Shown here one piece after another: positions 1-8,669 of a stretch of DNA of 64,000 bases. The DNA comes from JANPCX01 sp046049865 (GTDB taxonomy: Bacteria > Pseudomonadota > Gammaproteobacteria > Burkholderiales > Burkholderiaceae_C): contig JBJOQO010000009.1 of NCBI GenBank assembly GCA_046049865.1, forward strand, positions 5,366 through 69,365, written 5' to 3'. The notes under the pieces are model-generated. The model had not been told where the DNA came from. It made no database searches and was given only the letters and a program-made list of their open reading frames with translations. Position numbers and translations under genes: made by a program. Positions within the stretch are counted from its first letter, which is position 1, and every line of letters begins with the position of its first letter.

Positions 1-223
1 ATGACCCTGAGTTAGCGATGCCCCATGTTTCGAAGAACTTGGGGCGATGACATAATCCCTCATCCAAACTTTGGAGCCCATTTTGGACGTCCCGCCCAGT
101 CGCTGACCGTCCGCTCCTAGGGTGTTGCGCTTGTGGCGCACGCCAGCATGAAGGGAGTGAGACGGTGCGTGTTTTCCCCGCTGCCTTCACCCCTGCCGCA
201 CCTGATGCGCTGCTGGAGCCCCA
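1..223. other. Left edge: leader region of corA
   Basis: No complete gene is visible here. Plus-strand frame 3 is open from the window edge to a TGA at 48-50 and could be the last 15 codons of a gene lying to the left, but this is too short to judge. A hairpin with arms CCCCA-t-GTT and AAC-t-TGGGG lies at 21-44. It has no T run after it, so it is not a convincing terminator. A GGAG ribosome binding site at 215-218 serves the corA start. Confidence 0.3.
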
Positions 224-1186
224 ATGCTCAACGTGTTTTCGCTGGCCAATGGCCGCTTGTTCCAAGAAGAAATTGAAAGTCTGGCCGAGTTGGCGCAGGC
301 ACATCCGGTTTGGGTGGACTTGGAATCCCCGAACGCTGAAGAGAAAAGCTGGATCACCCAGCATTTCGAGCTGACCATTCCCGAAGACGCGGTGGATGAC
401 GACCTGGAAGAGTCGGCGCGTTTTTACGAGGAAGACAACGGCGAGCTGCATATTCGATCCGATTTTTTGATCGATGACGACGTCACGCCTCGCAACGTGC
501 GCGTGGCTTTCATCCTGCATCGCGGCGTGCTGTTCTCTGTACACGAAGAAGACTTGCCGGTTTTCCGTCTGCTGCGTCTGCGCGCCAGGCGCATTCCGGC
601 TTTGATTGAAGACGCGAAGGACGTGCTGCTCAAGTTGTATGACGCCGATGCTGAGTACAGCGCCGATGCCCTGGAGGGCATCTATGACAGTTTGGAGTTG
701 GTCAGCCGCCGTTTGCTCAAACAAGATGTGAACGACACCGCCGCGGGCGAAGCGCTCAATGCCATCGCCAGAGAAGAGGATTTGAACGGCCGCATTCGCC
801 GCAACGTGATGGACACCCGCCGTGCGGTGAGTTTCATGATGCGCAGCCGCATGCTAGGTGCTGAGCAGTTCGAAGAAGCGCGGCAAATTTTGCGCGACAT
901 TGACTCGCTCGACAGCCACACTACCTTCCTCTTCGACAAGATCAACTTCTTGATGAACGCCAGCGTGGGTTTCATCAACATCAACCAGAACAAAATCATC
1001 AAGATCTTCTCCGTGGCCAGCGTCGCGCTCTTGCCGCCCACGCTGATTGCCAGCGTGTACGGCATGAACTTCGCGGCGATGCCGGAGCTGAGTTGGCGCT
1101 ACGGCTATGCATTTGCAATCAGCCTGATGGTGGCTTCGGTGGCCGCACCGTTCATTTACTTTCGGCGCAAGGGCTGGTTGAGGTGA
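224..1186 (+). CDS. corA: CorA-type magnesium/cobalt transporter
   Basis: This 320-residue inner-membrane protein should carry Mg2+ (and Co2+) into the cell as a homopentameric channel. The long acidic, helical N-terminal cytoplasmic domain is followed by two C-terminal membrane segments. The diagnostic YGMNF motif, which forms the selectivity loop after the first helix, is near residue 278. The protein ends in a short basic tail (FRRKGWLR), as family members do, and the length is normal. The start is supported by GGAG five bases upstream. It stands alone on the plus strand, with a long non-coding stretch after it. A second, more distant CorA paralogue is encoded at 46168-47283. Confidence 0.93.
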   Translation: MLNVFSLANGRLFQEEIESLAELAQAHPVWVDLESPNAEEKSWITQHFELTIPEDAVDDDLEESARFYEEDNGELHIRSDFLIDDDVTPRNVRVAFILHRGVLFSVHEEDLPVFRLLRLRARRIPALIEDAKDVLLKLYDADAEYSADALEGIYDSLELVSRRLLKQDVNDTAAGEALNAIAREEDLNGRIRRNVMDTRRAVSFMMRSRMLGAEQFEEARQILRDIDSLDSHTTFLFDKINFLMNASVGFININQNKIIKIFSVASVALLPPTLIASVYGMNFAAMPELSWRYGYAFAISLMVASVAAPFIYFRRKGWLR

Positions 1187-1230
1187 GGGTGTGTGACAGT
1201 CATTTTGGTCAGGGCTTCGTCTGGTCACCA

Positions 1231-1375
1231 GCCCGTATGTTTCACAAGGGGCGGTCGAGACGGCCGCAGCAAAGGCTCGCTCTTTCCAATGACAGTCTCG
1301 AGGAGGAGGCGCGGCGGCATCCTGCTGATGGCTGGGCGTTGCCGCATTGGGGCTGTCCCTGGTGAAATACGCGCC
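1231..1375 (+). repeat. Degenerate short copy of the 238-bp foldback repeat
   Basis: The 440-bp gap between corA and the next gene holds no convincing gene. It contains GCCCGTATGTTTCAC at 1231 and TCCCTGGTGAAATACGCG at 1356. These match the left and right ends of the two full repeats at 3376-3613 and 43505-43742, with a few mismatches. The interior is shorter (about 145 bp in total) and I see no apical hairpin. The likely reading is a deleted, decayed copy oriented like the 43505 copy. The match rests mainly on the ends, so confidence is moderate. Confidence 0.45.
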
Positions 1376-1625
1376 TGGGTCTCGATATTTCCAACCACGG
1401 GACACCAGACCGATCCTCATTCACCTCAGCAGCACAGACCTCCACGACGATGCCTTAGTCGCGAGCGTGTTAGACCATGTAACGTCACCTGCGTTCCTGT
1501 GCGAAAACGTCTATAAACCCCGTTCTTGGAATCTGACCGGACGTGTGCTGGGACGAACTTGTTTTTGTCTTTGCGCCTCAATCCGTCATGTATCGAATTT
1601 ATCCACCAATCAATTTGGAAAAAAA

Positions 1626-2285
1626 ATGACGCTACGAAATGTAATGGCATCGGCCCTGTTGGGCCTCGGTTTGGTCGGTACCGCTTTTGCAGTGCCAGTG
1701 GTTACAGTGGGTGGCACGGCAGTAGCCGGTCAGGGGCAAACTTCAAGCCAGTCTGGTGTGACGGTTCTGGACTTCAACACCGACACGCTTCCTTCCGGCG
1801 TGACCCTCACGGCTTCCGCCAGCAATCTGGTGACCGGTAGCCTGACGGGTGTTTATGCTGCGCCCCCAGGCGACACCTCGCGTTACCTTACCGTGAGTCC
1901 CACATCCGGTACGCCGGTATCCATTACGCTGGGCAGTGCGGCCAACTACATTGGTTTTTACGCGGGCAGTCTGGATGACTTCAACCTGATTCAGTTCTTC
2001 AACGGGTTGACACTGGTTTCTTCTTATACCGGTAGTGCCTTGGCCGCGTTGGCTGGCGTTCCTGCAAATGGTGACCAATCCATTGGTCGTTACTTCAATG
2101 TGTTTGAAAACGCAAACAGCTTCACCACCGTGTTGTTGACCTCCACCCAAAACGCGTTTGAGTTGGACAATTTCGCGATTGGTGTTGCTGCCCCTCCCAA
2201 CCAAGTTCCGCTGCCAGGCGCCCTGTCATTGTTCAGTTTGGGTTTGATTGCTGCTGCTGTGGGTGGTGCCAAGAAAAAGACCTGA
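1626..2285 (+). CDS. PEP-CTERM (VPLP-type) exported surface protein
   Basis: This 219-residue protein has an N-terminal signal peptide (hydrophobic core ALLGLGLVGTAFA after a short basic start). The body is rich in Ser, Thr and Gly and looks like a beta-rich secreted domain. The C-terminus has VPLPGALSLF, a hydrophobic stretch and a basic tail (GGAKKKT), the tripartite PEP-CTERM sorting signal recognised by exosortases. Such proteins are usually cleaved and anchored or released with exopolysaccharide. The frame stays open far upstream, but the ATG at 1626 is chosen because the signal peptide starts there and GGAA lies just upstream. No exosortase or EPS genes are in the window. The body domain was not recognised. 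Confidence 0.8.
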   Translation: MTLRNVMASALLGLGLVGTAFAVPVVTVGGTAVAGQGQTSSQSGVTVLDFNTDTLPSGVTLTASASNLVTGSLTGVYAAPPGDTSRYLTVSPTSGTPVSITLGSAANYIGFYAGSLDDFNLIQFFNGLTLVSSYTGSALAALAGVPANGDQSIGRYFNVFENANSFTTVLLTSTQNAFELDNFAIGVAAPPNQVPLPGALSLFSLGLIAAAVGGAKKKT

Positions 2286-2311
2286 TTCGATTTGTTTGAT
2301 CTCGAAAGTAG

Positions 2312-2344
2312 AGAGGGGCTTGAAGATCCAAGCCCCTCTTTTTT
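2312..2344 (+). terminator. Intrinsic terminator after the PEP-CTERM gene
   Basis: A perfect 11-bp stem (AGAGGGGCTTG at 2312-2322 with its complement at 2329-2339) with a six-base loop is followed by five T residues. It lies 27 bp after the stop codon of the plus-strand gene and separates it from the convergent minus-strand gene cluster. Confidence 0.9.
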
Positions 2345-2396
2345 ATGCAGAGGCACTTCTGCAGGTCGCTACATTCAAGATCGATGCCCAACGGCT

Positions 2397-3383
2397 TCAA
2401 CTCTTGAAGTGCTGCGCAAGCGCCACAGCACTGAGCCAAGCGCGCTCCAATCCCAGCAGGCCTTCGCCCGCGTGCCAGGCGTCGCCGCAGGCCGCCAATT
2501 GAAGTTGCTCGTCCCACCCATAGGGCTCTGAGCGTGCCGTCGGCACCTGGGCGTATCGCCAGCGGTGTGCCGCTGTCCATGACGGACGGGCCAGGCGCAA
2601 GCCCGCACTGTGCGCAAACGCGTCCAACAAGCGCTGCGTGACGGCGTCGGACGTGGCGTCGAGATTGTTGGCAGACCAATCCGCCCCCGCGTGCAGTACC
2701 CAACGTGTACCGCCATCTTGCGGTGCATTGGTTGCCGTCGCGCGGCCCGGGAGGTGATCCTGGCAAATCGCCAAACTCAATGGAGCCAAAGGATCGTCAA
2801 TGCGCAGCAGGGACGGTTTGATCGGCAATGGATTCGGCCAATACGCCATCACGGTCCAGCACGGGTCGCTTCTGGTCTGCCTCATGGCTTGGGCCAGCGT
2901 TTCCGAAGGCGTGAGCAAGGGGGCGGCCTGCTCCGCGGGTGTTGCAACCACCACCATGTCAAACAAGCGGGTCGGTGCAGCACGTAAATCGGGGCCGTCG
3001 AGCGCCCTCAGCCGCCAGGCACGGTCTTCTCGTTCCAGGGCTGCGATGTGGGTGGAGGTTTCCACATGCAAGCCTTGGGCTGCATGGCGCATCCAAACGT
3101 TCATGAAGGGTTGGCCGACCCAGGCTTGACCGTTGCCGATCCTGGCGAGGACACCCATGTTTTGCAACTGATTCAGTTGTTCGGTGAATTGCGCCGTGAC
3201 GGCCTGGATGTGAGGGGCCCCATGGTCGAACCAACCGGCTTGGTTGCGCCGTGTCGCACAGCGCCCACCAGGGCCTTTGCTTTTGTCGAATACCACCACC
3301 TCGTGCCCTAGGGTTTGGAGGTGGGCGGCGACTGTCAGTCCAGCCAGGCCAGCTCCAACGACGGCGATGGATTTAACCCGCAT
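2397..3383 (-). CDS. Renalase-like FAD/NAD(P)-dependent oxidoreductase
   Basis: This 328-residue flavoprotein has an N-terminal Rossmann dinucleotide motif (VVGAGLAGL, residues 8-16) followed by VFDKSKGPGGR, typical of the renalase/amine-oxidase fold. A conserved late motif (AACGDAWHAGEGLLG, about residues 295-310) closes the FAD site. Such genes recur next to photolyase and fatty-acid methyltransferase clusters, and here it is the last member of the minus-strand run. Its substrate is not known. The ATG lies inside the terminal inverted repeat of the repeat element at 3376-3613, so the element supplies the start codon and the upstream translation signals. The Rossmann motif begins only a few codons later, so little or no native N-terminus seems lost. 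Confidence 0.85.
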   Translation of the reverse strand: MRVKSIAVVGAGLAGLTVAAHLQTLGHEVVVFDKSKGPGGRCATRRNQAGWFDHGAPHIQAVTAQFTEQLNQLQNMGVLARIGNGQAWVGQPFMNVWMRHAAQGLHVETSTHIAALEREDRAWRLRALDGPDLRAAPTRLFDMVVVATPAEQAAPLLTPSETLAQAMRQTRSDPCWTVMAYWPNPLPIKPSLLRIDDPLAPLSLAICQDHLPGRATATNAPQDGGTRWVLHAGADWSANNLDATSDAVTQRLLDAFAHSAGLRLARPSWTAAHRWRYAQVPTARSEPYGWDEQLQLAACGDAWHAGEGLLGLERAWLSAVALAQHFKS

Positions 3384-3613
3384 ATTTCACCAGGGACGCG
3401 CCCGAGTGGGCTGTGATGCGGTGCGCTGGCAAGGCGTGACGACGCTGCGGGCTCGTGCCCGCAAGGAGGAGCAACGCAGCCAGCGTGACGCAGCACGGCT
3501 CAATCGGGTGTGTAGCGCTCGGTACAAATTGGATTTGGTACTCGAAGCCAAGAAAGTGAGCATTCATGAGGTGTTGCGGGGCATAGAAGAGCGACCGGGT
3601 GAAATATGCGGGT
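3376..3613 (-). repeat. 238-bp foldback repeat (MITE/REPIN-like), full copy A
   Basis: The element is bounded by 16-bp inverted repeats, ACCCGCATATTTCACC at 3376-3391 and the exact complement at 3598-3613. A perfect apical hairpin GCGGGC-TCGT-GCCCGC sits at 3447-3462 inside a longer imperfect stem. Its reverse complement aligns without obvious gaps to the copy at 43505-43742 (same 238-bp length, roughly 80% identity by eye). No target-site duplication is evident and no transposase is encoded. It fills the whole gap between the renalase-like and NTF2-like genes and overlaps the start codon of the former. Confidence 0.85.
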
Positions 3614-3634
3614 TCACCCGCTTCTGTGCCTTGG

Positions 3635-4075
3635 TCACGACCTGGCCTTCTTCTTGAGCCAGCGCATCAATGCGCCAAGAACGGGCAACTTCTCATACAG
3701 CTCTTCGGCCGCGTCCCAGTAGTCTCGGTGCCAAGTGATGAGTCCTTGCGCGTCAAGCTTCAAATGCGAAGCACCGTGTATGGTTTGGAGCACATCGCGG
3801 CTGCGGTGAAAGCGAAACAAGAAGTCCCAGGTTAAAAAACACTCCTGACCTTGCACCAGGGCTTGGTTCACCACAAAACGTGGCTCGTGCAGCGTGCTGA
3901 ACATGTGCTGGAACACGCGCTGCACGGCTTTCAACCCTTGCACGTCGTTGAACGGGTCTTTGAATTGGACCTGCGCGTGGTAGATGCGGTCCAGATGTTT
4001 CAAGTCTGACGGGCTGAGGGTTTCAAATTGCATGATGATGCGTGCCACACGCGCATCGCTGCACTCTATGGTCAT
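3635..4075 (-). CDS. NTF2-like / SnoaL-like domain protein
   Basis: This 146-residue protein has the length and pattern of a single cone-shaped NTF2-like domain, with aromatic-rich strands such as FLTWDFLFRFHRS and a LITWHRDYWD motif common in SnoaL-like folds. These proteins are often small isomerases or hydrolases, or binding partners, but none of that can be assigned here. The ATG at 4075 is preferred over an upstream in-frame start at 4189 because AGGAG lies seven bases before it. It follows the SDR gene by 41 bp in the same minus-strand run and is probably co-transcribed with the lipid-modification genes. Confidence 0.75.
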   Translation of the reverse strand: MTIECSDARVARIIMQFETLSPSDLKHLDRIYHAQVQFKDPFNDVQGLKAVQRVFQHMFSTLHEPRFVVNQALVQGQECFLTWDFLFRFHRSRDVLQTIHGASHLKLDAQGLITWHRDYWDAAEELYEKLPVLGALMRWLKKKARS

Positions 4076-4116
4076 GTTGTTTCTCCTGCGGAACTCTTGG
4101 CTTGAGGTGCGTTTGA

Positions 4117-4890
4117 CTACAACCCGGTGAACCTGCGCACCACACTGAAATACAAGGTGTAAGGCAGGTGGCGTAAGGCTTTCATCCAAAGGGTAAACCG
4201 TTTGGGAAAGTGAATTTCAAACTGGCCTTTGGCCCAGCCCTTCAATATCGCCTGCGCTGCTTCTTGGGGGCTGATCAGCGCGGGCATTTTGAACTTGTTT
4301 TGTGCTGTCAATGGTGTCTCCACAAAGCCGGGATTGATCACCGACACACCGACGCCCAGTGGATGCATGTCCAGGTACAAGGTTTCTGCCAAATTGATGA
4401 GCGCGGCCTTGGTCGGTCCGTAGGCCAGCCCTTGTGGCAGGCCGCGAAAGCCCGCCACGCTGCTGGCCAAACTCAAATGGCCACGGCGCTGCTGCGTGAA
4501 GATGGGCAAGGCGACATCCAACAAATGCAAGGCACCGACCACGTTGATGTTTTGGTGCTTGAGCATCTCGTCCAGGTCAAACGCATCGCCTCGCATGGCT
4601 TTGTAATGGCCCGCGCAGTACATCGCCAAGTCCAAGTGGCCATAGAGCGCGAGGATGCGCTGCATCGCTGCTTGCATGGAGGCACGGTCCGTGGCGTCCA
4701 GAGGCAAACCGACGCCGCCAGGGAAACGTTGCTCGAATTCCGCCACGCCGGCGGCATTGCGTGCTGACACGATGACGTGTGCGCCCAAGGCATGCAACTG
4801 CTCTGCCAGCGCGCGGCCTATGCCTGTTGAGGCACCCACCAGCCACACCACCTGGCCGCGCCATTCCTTCAATCTAGGGTTCAGCGCCAT
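4117..4890 (-). CDS. Short-chain dehydrogenase/reductase (SDR)
   Basis: This 257-residue cytoplasmic oxidoreductase belongs to the classical SDR family. It has the cofactor motif GASTGIG (residues 19-25), the catalytic Ser in LASSVAG (about 143-144) and the YGPTK active site (Tyr157, Lys161), followed by the NPGFVET segment. All catalytic residues are present. The C-terminal extension (about 230-257) is basic and aromatic, suggesting membrane contact. It starts three bases after the DUF3833 stop codon, so it is in the same operon. SDRs of this type accompany DUF1365/methyltransferase/FAD clusters in other proteobacteria. The substrate is unknown and is presumably a lipid. Confidence 0.88.
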   Translation of the reverse strand: MALNPRLKEWRGQVVWLVGASTGIGRALAEQLHALGAHVIVSARNAAGVAEFEQRFPGGVGLPLDATDRASMQAAMQRILALYGHLDLAMYCAGHYKAMRGDAFDLDEMLKHQNINVVGALHLLDVALPIFTQQRRGHLSLASSVAGFRGLPQGLAYGPTKAALINLAETLYLDMHPLGVGVSVINPGFVETPLTAQNKFKMPALISPQEAAQAILKGWAKGQFEIHFPKRFTLWMKALRHLPYTLYFSVVRRFTGL

Positions 4891-4893
4891 GGA

Positions 4894-5466
4894 TTATTTT
4901 TTGTAGAAGGCGAGGGTGACTTCACCCAGGCGAAAGCCAAATTTGCTCATCACCGCTTTGTTCAGCATGACGCGCTCGTCCATGAGGTACATCCAGTCAT
5001 CGAACTGCACTTCATAGACCGTTCCATCCACTGGCAATTTCAAGGTGTATTTCCACTGGAAGGCATTGCCCGCCACTTGACCCAACGCTTGGCCTTTCAC
5101 ATCGTCTGCGGTGCCGGTGTAGCGGCCATCGGCCAGTCGCGTCAAGCGCCAAATGCGGCGCTCTTTTTTGCCGTCGCTGTAGGTGAAGTCTTCATCCAAC
5201 ACGCCTTGGTCACCTTGCCAGCTGCATTTCATCAGCACGGTGAAGCGCCGCACGACTTTGCCTGAGCGGTCGGTGAACAAACCGTGCGCGACCAACTCGC
5301 CGTTGAAGTAGTCACGCAGATCGAGCTGTGGTTTCTCGGTGGCGTAGTCGCTCGGTTTGGGGTCAGACGCGCAGCCGCCGAGCAAGCCCGCACCGGCAAC
5401 CACGGCAAGGGCTGGCAGTGCGGTGGTGCGCAGCCACTGGCGACGCGCAAGGGATGGGTTCGTCAA
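4894..5466 (-). CDS. DUF3833 family lipoprotein
   Basis: This 190-residue protein has an N-terminal twin-Arg-like segment (ARRQWLRTTALPAL), a hydrophobic stretch and a lipobox ending in LLGGCASD, so it is probably a lipoprotein. The rest is beta-rich with many charged and aromatic residues (DEDFTYSDGKKERRIWRL), matching the DUF3833 family. That family is found almost only beside cyclopropane/furan-type fatty acid clusters. Its biochemical role is unknown; a periplasmic lipocalin-like lipid-handling role is a guess. It is separated from the MFS stop codon by four bases and from the SDR start by three, which indicates one transcript. Confidence 0.82.
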   Translation of the reverse strand: MTNPSLARRQWLRTTALPALAVVAGAGLLGGCASDPKPSDYATEKPQLDLRDYFNGELVAHGLFTDRSGKVVRRFTVLMKCSWQGDQGVLDEDFTYSDGKKERRIWRLTRLADGRYTGTADDVKGQALGQVAGNAFQWKYTLKLPVDGTVYEVQFDDWMYLMDERVMLNKAVMSKFGFRLGEVTLAFYKK

Positions 5467-5470
5467 TTGA

Positions 5471-6787
5471 TTACTCCGGAGTTTTGGGGTGTATCCAGTA
5501 GCGCCACAGCAAACCTGCGGCCAATAACTTCAAGGCGCAAGGCAACAGGCAGTAGGCCCAGGTCAAGGCCGCAAGGGCTTGTTCTGACTGGTTGCCGGGC
5601 GTGTAGCCCCACCACTGCAACAGCGGCAGCGCCAGGCCTGCGGCCAGGGCCAAATTGAGTTTGGTGGCGAAGTTCCACCAACCAAAGTAAGCGCCTTCTG
5701 CCCGACCTCCATGGCCAGCGCGCTGGATCACGCCAGCCAAGAGGGCGCTGGGCAAGGTCAAATCGGCCCCCAAGGCCAGGCCACTGAGAATGCAAACGGC
5801 AGTGAAGCCCGCGACATCGCCCGCCCCAAGGGCTGTGGCCCACACAAAAACGGCTACAGACAGCCCCATGCCCAGCAACCAGCTGCGCGACAAGCCCAGT
5901 TTCTTCACCGCATGCACCCACAGCGGGACGGAAATGCCTGCCGCTGCAAAGTAGCTCGCCAGGAACAAGGCCTCGTGCTGCGGCGACTGCAGCCTGTCGG
6001 CGATGAAAAAAAGCACCAAGGTGGCTGGTATGGCACTGGCAGTGCCATTGACCAGGTACACCGCCAGCAAACGCCGAAATGCGGTCGTCTGAAAGGGCAG
6101 ACTCATGGGCACCGCATGACCCGCAGTGGTTGGCGAAGCAAGCGGGCGCGGGGAGAACCACAGCAAGAACAGACCCAAAGCCAAGGTCAGCGCGAACACA
6201 GCCGCTGTGATGGCCATGCCCGCTTGTGCGCTCAGAACACTGGCCAGCAGCACGCCCAGAAGTGCCAATCCTTCGCGCCACCCCACGATGCTGGCGCGCT
6301 GTGCGCCGTCACCACCGAGGCGCGCCCCCCAACTTTGGTGAACCACGGTGACCACACTGAAACTCAAATAGGTCAGCACCAAACAAGCAGCGCACCATAT
6401 CAACACCGTGTTGGCATCGGCACGTGCAAATTGCGGCGGGAAAAAAAGCAGGACGAATCCGAGCGCGAGCAAAACAGCGGACCCAGCGGCAAAACGCCAA
6501 GCGTGCGTTGAAGATCGACCCAATGACCGGTCTGCCCACCTGCCGATGAAAGGGTCGGCTACCGCATCAAACAGCCTTGTGAGCAGCAGTACCGCACCCA
6601 AAGAGGCCAAGCCCACACCAAACTCGCGTGCGTAATAGGGGGGCAGCACCACATAGAGGGGCAGCGCCACAAACGCCAGCGGCAAACCCAAGCCGCCATA
6701 GGCCAGACCCTGCCGCCAGCCGCCTCGCCACAAGCGGGTGTTTTGAATTTCAGTTTGTGTTGAAACTGGGTTCAACGCGGCAGTCAT
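5471..6787 (-). CDS. MFS transporter, GPH/MelB-like
   Basis: This 438-residue integral membrane protein has about twelve hydrophobic segments. The loop 2-3 motif region reads LTRLFDAVADPFIGRWADRS, the typical glycoside-pentoside-hexuronide (MelB-like) sequence around the conserved Asp. Family members are cation-coupled symporters, but the copies associated with fatty-acid methyltransferase clusters have no proven substrate; movement of a lipid or lipid precursor is a speculation from context. The gene overlaps the upstream chalcone-isomerase-like gene by four bases (ATGA), implying translational coupling. Confidence 0.87.
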   Translation of the reverse strand: MTAALNPVSTQTEIQNTRLWRGGWRQGLAYGGLGLPLAFVALPLYVVLPPYYAREFGVGLASLGAVLLLTRLFDAVADPFIGRWADRSLGRSSTHAWRFAAGSAVLLALGFVLLFFPPQFARADANTVLIWCAACLVLTYLSFSVVTVVHQSWGARLGGDGAQRASIVGWREGLALLGVLLASVLSAQAGMAITAAVFALTLALGLFLLWFSPRPLASPTTAGHAVPMSLPFQTTAFRRLLAVYLVNGTASAIPATLVLFFIADRLQSPQHEALFLASYFAAAGISVPLWVHAVKKLGLSRSWLLGMGLSVAVFVWATALGAGDVAGFTAVCILSGLALGADLTLPSALLAGVIQRAGHGGRAEGAYFGWWNFATKLNLALAAGLALPLLQWWGYTPGNQSEQALAALTWAYCLLPCALKLLAAGLLWRYWIHPKTPE

Positions 6788-7377
6788 GGCTTGCCCAGGT
6801 TGGGCTTGAGCAACGCCAATCGCAGCTTGGGTTCACTGGTACGGGGAGACAACCAAATGGAGAAAAAGGCGCGCGTGAAGTCGGCGTCGCGCACTTCGCC
6901 GCGCAGCTTTCCATTGAAGTAAATACGAGTGGACTCACCGGGAAACTGCAGACCTGTGATGCGATCGCCAGCGGCCACGTCGGGGAACATCCTTTTCATC
7001 TCGGCCAACCACAGTTCCGCCTGCGGTGGGGACACTTCGATGTGTTTGCGCATCTCCACCAAAGAGCGTTCGGCGATCAACTCGCCTTTGAGACTGCGCG
7101 CGTACGCCAGCTCCAGCGCCAAAGCCTGTTTTTCGAAACCCTCAGGGTTGAAGTTGCTCTGTACCCAGAGACTGGCGTCGTACACATGCAGACGAAGAAA
7201 GGTCAGCTTTCCGCTGCCGCGGTAGTGCGCGCCGGGCAGGGCAGCCAGCACCTCTTCTGGTGGTTTTTTCGCGACTGTGGTGGATATGGCCCAAGACCAA
7301 GGCGTCGCTACCGACAGCCCAAGGGCCAGCGCAGCTCGTAGCCAGTCACGGCGTTTGGTGGAGGGTGGCAGCTTCAT
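6784..7377 (-). CDS. Chalcone isomerase-like periplasmic protein
   Basis: This 197-residue protein has a signal peptide with a twin-Arg-like start (TKRRDWLRAALALGLSVA). The mature part resembles the bacterial chalcone isomerase-like family: LRLHVYDASLWV, ALELAYARSLKGELIAERS and GESTRIYFNGKLRGEV are typical strand and helix blocks. The bacterial members sit in fatty-acid modification clusters and are not thought to act on chalcone; a fatty-acid-binding role as in plant FAP proteins is possible. It is nine bases downstream of the methyltransferase gene and overlaps the MFS gene. Confidence 0.8.
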   Translation of the reverse strand: MKLPPSTKRRDWLRAALALGLSVATPWSWAISTTVAKKPPEEVLAALPGAHYRGSGKLTFLRLHVYDASLWVQSNFNPEGFEKQALALELAYARSLKGELIAERSLVEMRKHIEVSPPQAELWLAEMKRMFPDVAAGDRITGLQFPGESTRIYFNGKLRGEVRDADFTRAFFSIWLSPRTSEPKLRLALLKPNLGKP

Positions 7378-7386
7378 GCGTTGGTC

Positions 7387-8625
7387 TCAATCTCGCTGCA
7401 AAGTGAACTGCATGACCGAGGTGCTGCCGCAAGCGAAAGCGGCTTCGCAGTAGGCCAAGTAAAATTCCCAAATGCGCATGAAACGGGTGTCAAACCCGAG
7501 TTGGCGCACCGTGGGGTCTTGCCGCAGAAAAACCTCTCGCCAGCGCTTGAGCGTTTCGGCGTAGTCCAAACCAAAGTCAAGTTCGTTCACCACGCGCAAC
7601 CCCGCTAGGCCTGCTGCCTTGCGGAACTCTGTGGGGCTGGGCAACAGGCCGCCGGGGAAGATGTATTGCTGGATGAAGTCCGTGGATTTCACGTAACGCG
7701 CGAACAAATCGTCGCGGATGGTGATGCTTTGAATACAGGCTTTGCCACCGGACTTGAGTTGCCGATGAATGGTTTGAAAATACGCCGCCCAGTATTCCCG
7801 GCCCACAGCCTCGAACATCTCGATGGACACCAAGGCGTCAAAGGGCCCGTCGTTGATGTCGCGGTAGTCTTGAAAACGCAAGGTACCGGGCAGCTTGGCA
7901 CGCTTCAAGCGCTCTTGCCCCCATGCGAGCTGTTCACTGGAGAGCGTCACACCGGTGACTTCGGCGTTGAACTCCCGCGCAGCGCACTCCGCCAGCGCAC
8001 CCCAACCGCAACCAATTTCCAGTACACGATCGCCAGGACGCACGCCGGCCTCTTGAAGCGAGCGGCGCACTTTGGCCCATTGCGCGTCGATCAAGGGTTT
8101 GCTGGTATCTCCCTCGAACCAGGCGCTGCTGTAGTTCATGCTGGGGTCGAGCCACAGCCGATAGAACTCATTGCCTAAGTCGTAATGCGCGTGGATGTTT
8201 TTCTTGCTACCCCGGCGCGAGTTGCGGTGCAGCAGGTGCTTGGCACGGTAAAACAACGCACCCCACCAGGAGCCGAACACCAGGTTGTCGATCTCCTCGC
8301 GGTTGGCCAGGAAAAGTTTGAGCAAACGGGTCAGGTCTGGACTCGTCCAGTCGCCTGCAATGAAGCTTTCCGCCAAACCAATGTCGCCAGACTTCAACAC
8401 GGCGGGGCAGACATTCCAGTTGTGCAGCCGCAGGGCCGCGTGCAACTCGTGGCTCGTGCCACTGCTGGCGTCCATGTGCGATCCGAACCGCACATGACTG
8501 CCATCGGGAAGTTGCAAATCCAGCACGCCATGTCGAAGCTTTTTGAGCAACCGGAATACGGCTTCTGCCGCAGCGGGCGCATTGGACGGCAGGGTGGTGG
8601 CCGGTGTGAAGGTGGCTGAATTCAT
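7387..8625 (-). CDS. Cyclopropane-fatty-acid-synthase-family SAM methyltransferase
   Basis: This 412-residue enzyme belongs to the CFA synthase family, which transfers a methylene or methyl group from S-adenosylmethionine to unsaturated acyl chains of phospholipids. The N-terminal lipid-binding domain (residues 1-140) is followed by HAHYDLGNEFYRLWLD (about 145-160), the SAM motif VLEIGCGWGA (201-210) and the post-motif region YRDINDGPFDALVSIEMFEAV in several blocks. In Rhodobacter sphaeroides related clusters make methylated furan fatty acids (the UfaM/UfaD pathway). The neighbouring FAD oxidoreductase and DUF1365 genes fit that pathway better than simple cyclopropanation. Which lipid is formed cannot be read from sequence. 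Confidence 0.87.
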   Translation of the reverse strand: MNSATFTPATTLPSNAPAAAEAVFRLLKKLRHGVLDLQLPDGSHVRFGSHMDASSGTSHELHAALRLHNWNVCPAVLKSGDIGLAESFIAGDWTSPDLTRLLKLFLANREEIDNLVFGSWWGALFYRAKHLLHRNSRRGSKKNIHAHYDLGNEFYRLWLDPSMNYSSAWFEGDTSKPLIDAQWAKVRRSLQEAGVRPGDRVLEIGCGWGALAECAAREFNAEVTGVTLSSEQLAWGQERLKRAKLPGTLRFQDYRDINDGPFDALVSIEMFEAVGREYWAAYFQTIHRQLKSGGKACIQSITIRDDLFARYVKSTDFIQQYIFPGGLLPSPTEFRKAAGLAGLRVVNELDFGLDYAETLKRWREVFLRQDPTVRQLGFDTRFMRIWEFYLAYCEAAFACGSTSVMQFTLQRD

Positions 8626-8669
8626 GTCGTTAGTCGATTGGAGGTGCCGACAATGGCGTGCGGAGATTG

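Noticed and set aside
21..44. Terminator at the left edge
   Set aside because: The hairpin has no T run and interrupted pairing, so termination is not supported.
854..1420. 188-codon minus-strand frame over the corA end
   Set aside because: Overlaps corA in antisense and extends into the degenerate repeat; no support.
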